From: Bacteroidales bacterium
GTDB lineage: Bacteria > Bacteroidota > Bacteroidia > Bacteroidales > WCHB1-69
DNA length: 5,783 nt
NCBI GenBank assembly: GCA_031273515.1
Contig: JAISRU010000003.1
Coordinates: 1 to 5,783 of the forward strand
Direction of reading: 5' to 3'
Position numbers and translations under genes: made by a program. Positions 1 to 4,623 of the stretch are shown here, one piece after another (position 1 is the stretch's first letter; each line of letters opens with the position of its first letter). The notes below the pieces were generated by a model. The model saw nothing but the letters and a program-made list of their open reading frames with translations, searched no databases and had not been told where the DNA came from.

Positions 1-285
1 GTTGGCATAACGTCGTTCGATCAACAAGGAATCAGTTTGAGTCAAAACATACCCAATCCTGCGACTGACAACACGGTTATTCGTTACAGTGTTCCTTCGG
101 ATGGAAGCGTAACATTCAACGTTTACAGCATCAGCGGACAGGTACTATACAGTCAGACGGCAGAAACAAGTTTCGGCGCTCACAGCATCGAACTGAACAC
201 CTCCGACTTGTCTGCAGGAATATACTTTTATTCAATGGAGTTCAAAGGACAACGTCTGATAAAACGTATGGTCATCGAACGTTAA
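1..285 (+). CDS. C-terminal end of a T9SS-secreted protein (type A sorting domain), 5' truncated by window edge
   Basis: The reading frame is open from base 1 and ends at TAA (283-285), giving 94 residues of a longer protein. A TTG at position 37 is only an internal codon. The visible part matches the type IX secretion type A C-terminal sorting domain: a SLSQNIPNPATDNTVIRY opening (family pattern L-x-Q-N-x-P-N-P, then T-x-I-x-Y), a SDGSVTFNVYSISGQVL core (G-x-V-x-x-x-V-Y-x-x-x-G), a LSAGIYFYSM strand, and a final basic KRMVIER. In the known family this tail folds as a small beta sandwich, carries the protein across the outer membrane through the T9SS, and is usually cleaved off with the protein anchored to the surface or released. 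The functional domain of the cargo lies outside the window, so its activity cannot be named. A strong terminator follows 41 bp after the stop, so this is the end of a transcript. Confidence 0.93.
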   Translation, partial: VGITSFDQQGISLSQNIPNPATDNTVIRYSVPSDGSVTFNVYSISGQVLYSQTAETSFGAHSIELNTSDLSAGIYFYSMEFKGQRLIKRMVIER

Positions 286-325
286 GAAAGAGAAGAATAA
301 AGAAGTTTTCATATAACATTAATTT

Positions 326-355
326 AGGGTTGCCACAAAAAGGTAGCCCTTTTTT
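326..355 (+). terminator. Intrinsic terminator after the T9SS cargo gene
   Basis: AGGGTTGCC (326-334) pairs with GGTAGCCCT (342-350) around a 7-base loop, ACAAAAA. This is a 9-bp stem with two G-U wobbles, followed directly by a T run (351-355). It lies 41 bp after the stop of the upstream gene in the right orientation. Confidence 0.85.
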
Positions 356-365
356 CATTAGTATT

Positions 366-405
366 AGTAGACGAGTGAACAAGTGGACAAGGGTGCAAGC
401 GACAA
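366..405. repeat. Degenerate 8-bp tandem array, five units
   Basis: Five consecutive octamers keep strict phase: AGTAGACG, AGTGAACA, AGTGGACA, AGGGTGCA, AGCGACAA. Most units follow AGNGNACA. The array ends 14 bp from the inferred 3' end of the group II intron relic at 419. I recall similar AAGTGNAC-type strings in intergenic DNA of Bacteroidales, but no function can be read from the sequence. Confidence 0.6.
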
Positions 406-418
406 GTATTGTTTCCCG

Positions 419-520
419 ATAGAGTAAAGAGGTGGAGATAGGTTTCCCCTCCCCCTCGTCAATCCGTCCGTGCGGTTTTCCCGCATACGGCTTTCGTATA
501 AACTTCTTCGATAGCATTCC
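419..520 (-). mobile_element. Relic of a group II intron: 3' end with domains V and VI
   Basis: Read on the minus strand, 494-461 has the form of a group II intron domain V, about 34 nt. It has a lower stem beginning with the AGC triad (AAGCCGUAU), an upper stem GCGG/CCGC with a GAAA-type loop, a two-base AC bulge, and a returning GGACGGAUU strand. Domain VI follows directly (about 460-419). An outer GAG/CUC helix encloses a bulged A, then GGGGAGG pairs with CCUCUUU. The bulged A is 7 nt from the terminal UAU, as expected for the branch point, so the intron 3' end is placed at 419. The domain V strand carries two mismatches against the usual GUACGGUUC, one of them opposite the catalytic-triad G. 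No reverse transcriptase or domain I lies upstream (higher coordinates), so this is a non-functional 3' remnant. The limit at 520 is approximate. An 81-codon minus-strand frame across it (517-272) is not believed to be a gene. Confidence 0.72.
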
Positions 521-593
521 TCAGTCTTGCTCATCGTTTGTATTTTATACTAACCCGCTGTCATGTTCTTCTGTAAAGCATCTAAAATCCATT

Positions 594-708
594 TAATACC
601 AAATTGCTATCAAATAGTATAAAAAGATTGGTATAATATTCTGTTAATCACGGATTAATCTGTTTTGCCATAACTATAATGGCAAAGGTTTGGTATTATG
701 TGATTAAC
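594..708. repeat. Interleaved inverted repeats able to form alternative or pseudoknotted structures
   Basis: Three perfect inverted pairs occupy 115 bp. TAATACCAAA (594-603) pairs with TTTGGTATTA (689-698). GTTAATCAC (643-651) pairs with GTGATTAAC (700-708). TTTGCCAT (664-671) pairs with ATGGCAAA (679-686) around a 7-base loop. The first two pairs cross each other, so they are either mutually exclusive in a simple fold or form a pseudoknot. TTGGTAT also occurs at 628-634 and could compete for the first arm. GATTAATC (653-660) is itself palindromic. No reading frame or T run accompanies the structure. It could be a decayed miniature element or an RNA structure; the sequence does not decide. 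Confidence 0.5.
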
Positions 709-725
709 GGATGAACATGATTAAA
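702..725 (+). repeat. GATTNACA-type short repeat, copy 1
   Basis: Units GATTAACG, GATGAACAT and GATTAAA run head to tail and resemble the better-kept copy at 863-892. The start of this block overlaps the right arm of the inverted repeat at 700-708, and the same motif reads in reverse at 643-660. Confidence 0.45.
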
Positions 726-769
726 TAATTGAGAATTGCCTGCGGACGATTATTGTCTTCCCCCTTTAT

Positions 770-862
770 CCTCGCTTTTGTCTGAATCAGGATTGCCCTT
801 CGGGCTTTCTCCTTCTTGCTCGGCAGAGGCAGCAAGCTGCTTCTGCTCTCGCTTCGTGTGTC
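770..862. other. GC-richer intergenic block with a strong hairpin (823-846)
   Basis: This block is more GC-rich than the DNA around it. GCAGAGGCAG (823-832) pairs with CTGCTTCTGC (837-846) around the loop CAAG: a 10-bp stem with one G-U pair and no T run after it on either side, so it is not a normal intrinsic terminator. A smaller GCCC/GGGC hairpin sits at 795-805. The left edge (TCGCTTTTGTCTGAATCAGGATT, ending 794) and the right edge (TCGCTTCGTGTGTCGATTTACAGGATT, ending 875) resemble each other, as if a repeat had been duplicated or interrupted by the hairpin block. No protein frame is evident. Confidence 0.4.
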
Positions 863-892
863 GATTTACAGGATTACAAGATTGACATGATT
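863..892 (+). repeat. GATTNACA-type short repeat, copy 2
   Basis: GATTTACAG, GATTACAA, GATTGACAT and GATT follow one another with 8-9 bp spacing. After it comes a run of TCTGTG words (895-919: TTCTGTGGAAC, TCTGTGTCA, TCTGTGTGC). From memory, such GATTNACAGGATT and CTGTGT strings are common in intergenic DNA of Bacteroidota and of other bacteria. They are not coding here. Confidence 0.55.
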
Positions 893-944
893 TTTTCTGT
901 GGAACTCTGTGTCATCTGTGTGCTAATTTCTTCGTCGCTTTGCG

Positions 945-984
945 CAATTTTCAATTCTCAATTTTCAATTTTCAATTTTCAATT
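945..984 (+). repeat. (CAATTTT)n tandem tract
   Basis: Five heptamers and a partial sixth: CAATTTT, CAATTCT, CAATTTT three times, then CAATT. Only the second unit deviates. The tract is a simple-sequence array likely to vary in copy number by slippage. It lies about 175 bp before the flavodoxin start, further than a usual core promoter, so an effect on that gene is possible but not shown. Confidence 0.8.
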
Positions 985-1159
985 AAATGAAATATCCCCA
1001 TATATAGGTATAGATTTCGGTAAAAATAGCCATTAATGAGGATGGATTATCTGTTGGAAATAAGTTTTCTTTGCAATATTGTTTTGTGGGGCATAGATAC
1101 AAAGACAAACCTCACATAAAGAAATATATAATATCATAAATAAATAAATAGTTTTCATC
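985..1159 (+). promoter_or_regulatory. AT-rich upstream region of the flavodoxin gene; no confident promoter
   Basis: The region must contain the flavodoxin promoter, because a terminator and 800 bp of non-coding DNA separate it from the gene upstream. I looked for the Bacteroidota pattern TTTG, about 19-21 bp, TANNTTTG. Only one-mismatch -7 candidates are seen (TAGATTTC near 1012; TAAGTTTT near 1060), neither with a well-placed -33 element. The last stretch is very A/T-rich and includes ATAAATAAATAAATA (1136-1150) just before the start codon. There is no clear Shine-Dalgarno sequence, which is normal for this phylum. Confidence 0.35.
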
Positions 1160-1666
1160 ATGAAGAAAATAGGCATTATTTACGGTTCTACAACTGGAAA
1201 TACGGAGAACATTGCAAAGAGTATTGCAGAAAAATTATCGTCGGAAGAGGTACATTCTATCGAAGTATCTCAATTAAAGCAGGAAGACTTGGAAGCGTTT
1301 CCCAATCTGATTTTAGGAACTTCCACATGGGGAGTGGGCGACTTGCAAGACGACTGGGAAGGAGCTTTGGACGTATTGAAAAAAAGCGACCTGACAGGAA
1401 AAAAAATCGCCTTGTTCGGTCTGGGTGATTCCGATTCGTATCCTGCCACCTTTGTGGACGGAATGGGAACGCTATACGAAACCATTCAGAATAAAGGATG
1501 TAGTGTTATTGGCAGTTTTTCTGTCGACGGCTATCGGTTTGACGGATCAAAGGCAGTTAAGGACAATGCTTTCGTCGGACTTGCTTTAGACGAAGACGGG
1601 GAAAGTAATTTAACGGAAAGCAGAATAAGTAAATGGATTTCGGATATTCTTCCGCAATTCCAATAG
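1160..1666 (+). CDS. fldA: Long-chain flavodoxin
   Basis: This 168-residue protein is a flavodoxin, a soluble cytoplasmic FMN protein that carries low-potential electrons and commonly substitutes for ferredoxin when iron is scarce. The phosphate-binding loop is GSTTGNTE at residues 9-16, right after the first beta strand KKIGIIY. The second FMN loop is GTSTWGVGDLQDDW (53-66), where W57 is in the position that usually stacks on the isoalloxazine ring. The third is FGLGDSDSYPATF (86-98), with Y94 as the other stacking aromatic. The segment GSFSVDGYRFDGSKAVKDNA (about 108-127) is the extra loop that marks long-chain flavodoxins, and the length fits that class. The start is the ATG that opens directly into the first beta strand. 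A DUF2023 gene follows after 40 bp and no terminator lies between them, so the two are probably co-transcribed. Control by iron is inferred from the family; no Fur box was recognised. Confidence 0.96.
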   Translation: MKKIGIIYGSTTGNTENIAKSIAEKLSSEEVHSIEVSQLKQEDLEAFPNLILGTSTWGVGDLQDDWEGALDVLKKSDLTGKKIALFGLGDSDSYPATFVDGMGTLYETIQNKGCSVIGSFSVDGYRFDGSKAVKDNAFVGLALDEDGESNLTESRISKWISDILPQFQ

Positions 1667-1706
1667 ACTTTCTTGAATTGATTTACAGGAAGTTATATTG
1701 TCTTTT

Positions 1707-2045
1707 ATGGAAGTATTGATACACCATATCTACGAATACAAAAAAGGATTGCGTCATTTGGTATTGCATACGCTGGACGCATCTCTGCTGCACAAAGCGG
1801 AGTTGAAATTACAGCAGCAGGGCATTGATTACATCGTAAGATATGTTACCTGCTCGAAAATCAATTTGTTTTTCGGAAATAAGGACTGTATCCGAATTGT
1901 GGATAAAATAGGAGATAAAACCTTAAACGAATATACTCCAGAAGAAGATTTTGTTCTTGGAACTATGCTTGGTTATGACCGCTTACAGCAATGTAAACGC
2001 TATCTAAAGAGAAAGGAAACTTTTAATTCTTTCTCGCACCGTTGA
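1707..2045 (+). CDS. DUF2023 family protein, partner of flavodoxin
   Basis: This small protein of 112 residues matches my recollection of the DUF2023 family, found mainly in Bacteroidales. Its function is not established. Recognisable parts are the N-terminal MEVLIHHIYEYKKGLRHLVL with paired histidines H6-H7, a central KINLFFGNKDCIRIV (51-65), and the C-terminal TPEEDFVLGTMLGYDRLQQC (77-96). Cysteines are at 49, 61 and 96. No signal peptide or membrane segment is visible, so it should be cytoplasmic. An in-frame TTG nine bases upstream (1698) is possible, but the ATG at 1707 gives the family's usual MEV-x-IHHIYE start and is preferred. It follows flavodoxin by 40 bp on the same strand and is closed by its own terminator, which suggests a two-gene unit and a role tied to flavodoxin or its redox partners. 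That role is inference from position only. Confidence 0.88.
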   Translation: MEVLIHHIYEYKKGLRHLVLHTLDASLLHKAELKLQQQGIDYIVRYVTCSKINLFFGNKDCIRIVDKIGDKTLNEYTPEEDFVLGTMLGYDRLQQCKRYLKRKETFNSFSHR

Positions 2046-2132
2046 ACTCTTGCCGTTTCTTTTCGATACGGCGACTTCCTTTTCATCCGAGATGAAGAGA
2101 ACTGTACCTCTTATTGTTACTAATTAATTACG

Positions 2133-2164
2133 AAAAGACTGTTCTAAAACGGACAGTCTTTTTT
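2133..2164 (+). terminator. Strong intrinsic terminator after the flavodoxin-DUF2023 unit
   Basis: AAAAGACTGTTC (2133-2144) pairs with GGACAGTCTTTT (2151-2162) around the loop TAAAAC: a 12-bp stem with one G-U pair. The stem's 3' strand runs into a six-T tract (2159-2164). Because the stem starts with AAAA, it may also work in the other direction. It lies 87 bp after the DUF2023 stop. Confidence 0.9.
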
Positions 2165-2169
2165 AGGAT

Positions 2170-2205
2170 AAATGGTCGAGAAGTAAATAGAAAATATAAA
2201 CAAAT
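2170..2205 (+). repeat. Diverged direct repeat, left copy
   Basis: This segment (AAATGG ... GTAAAT ... AATATAAACAAAT) aligns with 2530-2566 over about 36 bp with a few substitutions and small gaps. Shared words in order are AAATGG, GTAAAT and AATATAAACA. A shorter echo, GAATATAAACAAAATG, is near 2386. The two main copies bracket the repeat-rich interval 2206-2529. Confidence 0.5.
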
Positions 2206-2413
2206 GCAATAATGAGGTAATGAGGTGTTGGTTCTGGGGTAACTCATTGGCTACTGCGGTTGTTTTATTAAGAAAATTAGGTGGAAATGAGGTTAAACCA
2301 ACTCCGAAGGAGTTCAATATGAATAACCCCCAATGAAGCACAACGATTGAATGATTATATCGCATTGAGCGCATTTGTAAGATATTGAATATAAACAAAA
2401 TGATAAACATACG
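2206..2413. other. Non-coding stretch with small direct and inverted repeats
   Basis: No credible gene is seen here; an 88-codon minus-strand frame (2410-2144) runs through the terminator stem and has no recognisable protein features. The stretch contains AATGAGGT twice in tandem (2211-2226), a perfect AACTCC-GAA-GGAGTT hairpin (2300-2314), and TCATTGG (2244-2250) matched by its reverse complement CCAATGA (2330-2336). The AACTCCGAAGGAGTT string followed by AATAACCCCCAATGAAG resembles dispersed intergenic elements I recall from Bacteroidales genomes, but I cannot assign a family. Confidence 0.4.
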
Positions 2414-2501
2414 AAAAGCAGTACTGCTTTTGAGTAAAAGCAGTACAGGTTTTGGGCAAAAGCAGTACAGGTTTCAGGTAAAAGCAGTACGGCTTTTTAC
2501 C
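2414..2501. repeat. Four tandem 22-bp units with a palindromic core
   Basis: Exactly four 22-bp units lie end to end: 2414-2435, 2436-2457, 2458-2479 and 2480-2501. All begin AAAAGCAGTAC and then diverge. The first unit contains the perfect 18-bp palindrome AAAAGCAGTACTGCTTTT; the second and third have lost it (AGGTTT in place of TGCTTTT). The fourth restores a foldable shape: CAGGTAAAAGC (2475-2485) pairs with GCTTTTTACCTG (2492-2503) with one bulged T. There are no spacers, so it is not a CRISPR array. It lies between the converging ends of DUF2023 and holB, so it may be a structured or protein-binding site or simply a tandem duplication. Confidence 0.8.
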
Positions 2502-2529
2502 TGCCTTCGGTGTAGCGTTTTTATACGCC

Positions 2530-2566
2530 AAATGGAGAATAAAGTAAATGGATAATATAAACAGAT
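2530..2566 (+). repeat. Diverged direct repeat, right copy
   Basis: This is the second copy of the 36-bp segment at 2170-2205, sharing AAATGG, GTAAAT and AATATAAACA in the same order. It lies just beyond the 22-bp array and before the possible holB terminator. Confidence 0.5.
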
Positions 2567-2588
2567 AAAAAGAAGTCTACAGGTAGAC
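2565..2588 (-). terminator. Possible intrinsic terminator of the lpxK-pnp-holB operon
   Basis: Read on the minus strand, GTCTAC and GTAGAC (2588-2575) form a short hairpin, 5 bp with a CCTG loop if a realistic loop is kept. It is followed by TTCTTTTTAT. It lies about 40 bp after the holB stop. The stem is short, so termination may be weak. Confidence 0.4.
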
Positions 2589-2625
2589 AAAAAAGAAGAC
2601 GCAAAACATCGTGAATTTAAGTTCG

Positions 2626-3801
2626 CTACTGTAAGCGCTCGTCCCCTGAGCGGATTAATTGTCCCAAAATCAGAATTAGATCGGTGAACAAAATACCCGC
2701 ATGAACATTTTGTTCTACATTGGTAATTGCTTCGTTGAGCGCATTCATGACCGCTTCCCCATTGCGAATATTGATAAAAGGATGAAAATTGGCAAGCCAT
2801 GCCGCCTCTTCCGAAGACGATTTAACCAACGAAGATGCATTGCAATTGCTAAGAATACATTTACGGGTCAGAACCAAAGCATAACGCAAAAACGACTTTT
2901 GACGTTCCCGTCCCAAGGTTTCCAATTCTTTTATCAGGGCGACCGTTTCGGGAAAAATAACTTTTTCGGGATCTTTGAAATAATAAATCCGATATGCCGA
3001 ACGCATCATGGAAACAAAGCGTCCGAAATGATGTTGCTCTGTCGTTTCCCGTTCCTTCCTGTTGAGCGCATCCGACAAATTATTATCGGTAAGAGAAGCT
3101 ATATCAATGGCTTCATCGCGAGAACAGGACAGTTTACGGGAAACAATCTCCACAAAATCTTCCGTATTCGGTTTATTGATCTTCACAAGCTGTAAACGGG
3201 AAATGATTGTCGGCAACAACTGATCATTGTTTTCACTGATCAGGATAAAGAGCGTTTTTCCGTCGGGTTCTTCCAAACATTTGAGCAGTTTCTCTCCCAT
3301 TTTGGAAGATATTTTTTCTGCCATCCAGATGATAAAAACTTTATATTCCGCCTCGTAAGGTTTTGCTATCTGAGCTTCCAAGATACGGGATATATCGTTT
3401 GTATTGATGGCAGGCTGTTTATTGGCGATATCTAATTTTTCCGACCAGTCGTCCAAAGAAAACAGGGCATTTGTTTCTTTACAGATTTCCCTCCATTCTT
3501 GATAGAAAGAAGCGGACTCGTTATCTTTTTTCACTCTCGCTGTCAAGGCGTTGGGAAAGAAGAAGTATAAATCGGGATGAGCCAAATTTCTGTATTTCAC
3601 ACAAGACGGACAAACGCCGCAAGCATCGGCATCCGTTCTGTGCGAACAATTGATGTATTGCGCATAAGCAATAGCCAAGCCCAGAGCATGCGTCCCCGGC
3701 TGAGCCGAAAACAACTGCGCATGACTTACCCGTTGATTGCGTACCGTATTGATTAATAATTGTTTCAATTCCTGAGAAACAAGAACGTCTGAAAAAAGCA
3801 T
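2626..3801 (-). CDS. holB: DNA polymerase III clamp-loader subunit delta'
   Basis: The protein has 391 residues and is the delta' subunit, a AAA+-fold component of the clamp loader that opens the beta sliding clamp and loads it at primer ends. The N-terminal SHAQLF (26-31) followed by a glycine segment QPGTHALG (34-41) is the site of the Walker A loop, but the lysine and threonine are absent, as expected for a delta' that does not hydrolyse ATP. Cysteines C52, C61, C64 and C67 form the delta'/gamma zinc module (C-x8-C-x2-C-x2-C). KVFIIWMAEKISSKMGEKLL (144-163) and LLKCLEEP are the Walker B-like region; SRLQ at 201-204 is the SRC-like motif, with R202 as arginine-finger candidate. The C-terminal helical domain, used for oligomerisation, is complete. 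It starts 3 bp after the pnp stop, so translation is probably coupled and it is the last gene of the lpxK-pnp-holB unit. Confidence 0.93.
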   Translation of the reverse strand: MLFSDVLVSQELKQLLINTVRNQRVSHAQLFSAQPGTHALGLAIAYAQYINCSHRTDADACGVCPSCVKYRNLAHPDLYFFFPNALTARVKKDNESASFYQEWREICKETNALFSLDDWSEKLDIANKQPAINTNDISRILEAQIAKPYEAEYKVFIIWMAEKISSKMGEKLLKCLEEPDGKTLFILISENNDQLLPTIISRLQLVKINKPNTEDFVEIVSRKLSCSRDEAIDIASLTDNNLSDALNRKERETTEQHHFGRFVSMMRSAYRIYYFKDPEKVIFPETVALIKELETLGRERQKSFLRYALVLTRKCILSNCNASSLVKSSSEEAAWLANFHPFINIRNGEAVMNALNEAITNVEQNVHAGILFTDLILILGQLIRSGDERLQ

Positions 3802-3804
3802 ATT

Positions 3805-4623
3805 CTATTTATTATTGCGTGTTATCAATTCTTTAACCAACAGACTTAACTTGGGTTCAGCATCGCCTGCAGCCTTTATAACTTCTTTGTGCGATACTTT
3901 TTGTATCGATCCGACAATTCCCATATCCGTAATGACCGAAAATGCAACGCATCGCATACCGGCATGTCGAGCCACGATTGCCTCCGGTACGGTGGACATG
4001 CCTACGCAATCTCCGCCGATAATACGAAACATGCGATATTCGGCAGGCGTTTCAAACGAAGGACCCTGCGTTCCTACATAAACTCCTTTGTGAAGGGCGA
4101 TTTGATGTTGCAAGGCGATTTGTTCTGCCTGTTCAATCAATTCGGGAGAATACACTGCGCTCATGTCGGGAAAACGATCGCCGAATGCTTCATCATTTTT
4201 TCCCCGCAAAGGATGTTCGGGAAAACAATTGATGTGGTCGGTAATCAACACTATATCTCCGACCTTATAATCGGGGTTCATTCCGCCTGCAGCATTCGAT
4301 AAAATTAAAATATGGACTCCCAGCGCTTTCATCACCCTGACAGGGAAAGTTATTTCCTGCATCGTATAACCTTCATAGTAATGAAATCGTCCCTGCATGA
4401 CCATAATTTCTGTTTCGCCAATCGTTCCAAAAAGCAGTCTGCCTTCATGTCCGTCCACTGTGGAGATCGGAAAATGAGGAATGTAGCTATAGGAAAAGGA
4501 TGTCCGAACGTCCATATCTTTTGCTAATCCATTTAGACCGCTTCCCAATATAAGTCCGATTTTAGGACGTATGTTTGTTCTTTCTCTCAGAAAATCAACG
4601 GTGAGTTGTGTTTGCTTTGACAT
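3805..4623 (-). CDS. punA: Purine nucleoside phosphorylase (trimeric PNP family)
   Basis: The enzyme (272 residues) splits purine ribo- or deoxyribonucleosides with phosphate to give the free base and (deoxy)ribose 1-phosphate, in cytoplasmic purine salvage. Conserved sites, numbered from the ATG at 4623, are LGSGL with S28 for phosphate, H59 in VDGHEG, R79 and H81 in GRFHYYEG, SNAAGGMN (109-116), F190-E191 in GPSFET for the base, M209 in VGMSTVPE, and H245 in VSHKEV for the sugar 5'-OH. In VITD, D233 takes the place of the Asn of human PNP (N243) that contacts the base; I recall Asp as usual in Bacteroidales homologues. The start is ambiguous: an ATG at 4629 adds two residues and a TTG at 4644 adds seven. 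I chose 4623 because MSKQTQLTVDFLRERT matches the usual family beginning. It overlaps the end of lpxK by 29 bp and lies 3 bp before holB, so all three are likely one transcript. Confidence 0.93.
   Translation of the reverse strand: MSKQTQLTVDFLRERTNIRPKIGLILGSGLNGLAKDMDVRTSFSYSYIPHFPISTVDGHEGRLLFGTIGETEIMVMQGRFHYYEGYTMQEITFPVRVMKALGVHILILSNAAGGMNPDYKVGDIVLITDHINCFPEHPLRGKNDEAFGDRFPDMSAVYSPELIEQAEQIALQHQIALHKGVYVGTQGPSFETPAEYRMFRIIGGDCVGMSTVPEAIVARHAGMRCVAFSVITDMGIVGSIQKVSHKEVIKAAGDAEPKLSLLVKELITRNNK

Noticed and set aside
272..517. Minus-strand 81-codon frame (RKPYAGKPHGRIDEGEG...)
   Set aside because: It is a chance translation across group II intron domains V and VI, a known source of false small proteins. 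It also runs through the terminator of the upstream gene.
823..846. Intrinsic terminator
   Set aside because: The hairpin is strong, but no T run follows on either strand and no gene ends nearby.
985..1159. Riboswitch or Fur box before flavodoxin
   Set aside because: No conserved riboswitch core, strong hairpin or palindromic Fur-like site could be recognised in this AT-rich leader.
1270..1485. Minus-strand 71-codon frame inside flavodoxin
   Set aside because: It is an antisense shadow of a clearly conserved flavodoxin.
2144..2410. Minus-strand 88-codon frame with hydrophobic stretches
   Set aside because: It crosses the fldA-DUF2023 terminator stem and repeat DNA, its hydrophobicity follows from AT-rich sequence, and there is no homology I recognise.
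2414..2501. CRISPR array
   Set aside because: The 22-bp units abut directly with no unique spacers and there are no cas genes.
2474..2800. Minus-strand 108-codon frame
   Set aside because: It overlaps the end of holB in another frame, has no recognisable motif, and reads through the 22-bp repeat region and the possible terminator.
3690..3720. Loss-of-function holB because the Walker A lysine is missing
   Set aside because: Delta' subunits commonly lack a working P-loop; the zinc cysteines, SRC-like motif and full length are all present.
2701..4527. Plus-strand frames opposite holB and pnp (2701-3195, 3471-3653, 3815-4081, 3889-4302, 4312-4527)
   Set aside because: They are antisense shadows of well-supported genes and show no family motifs.
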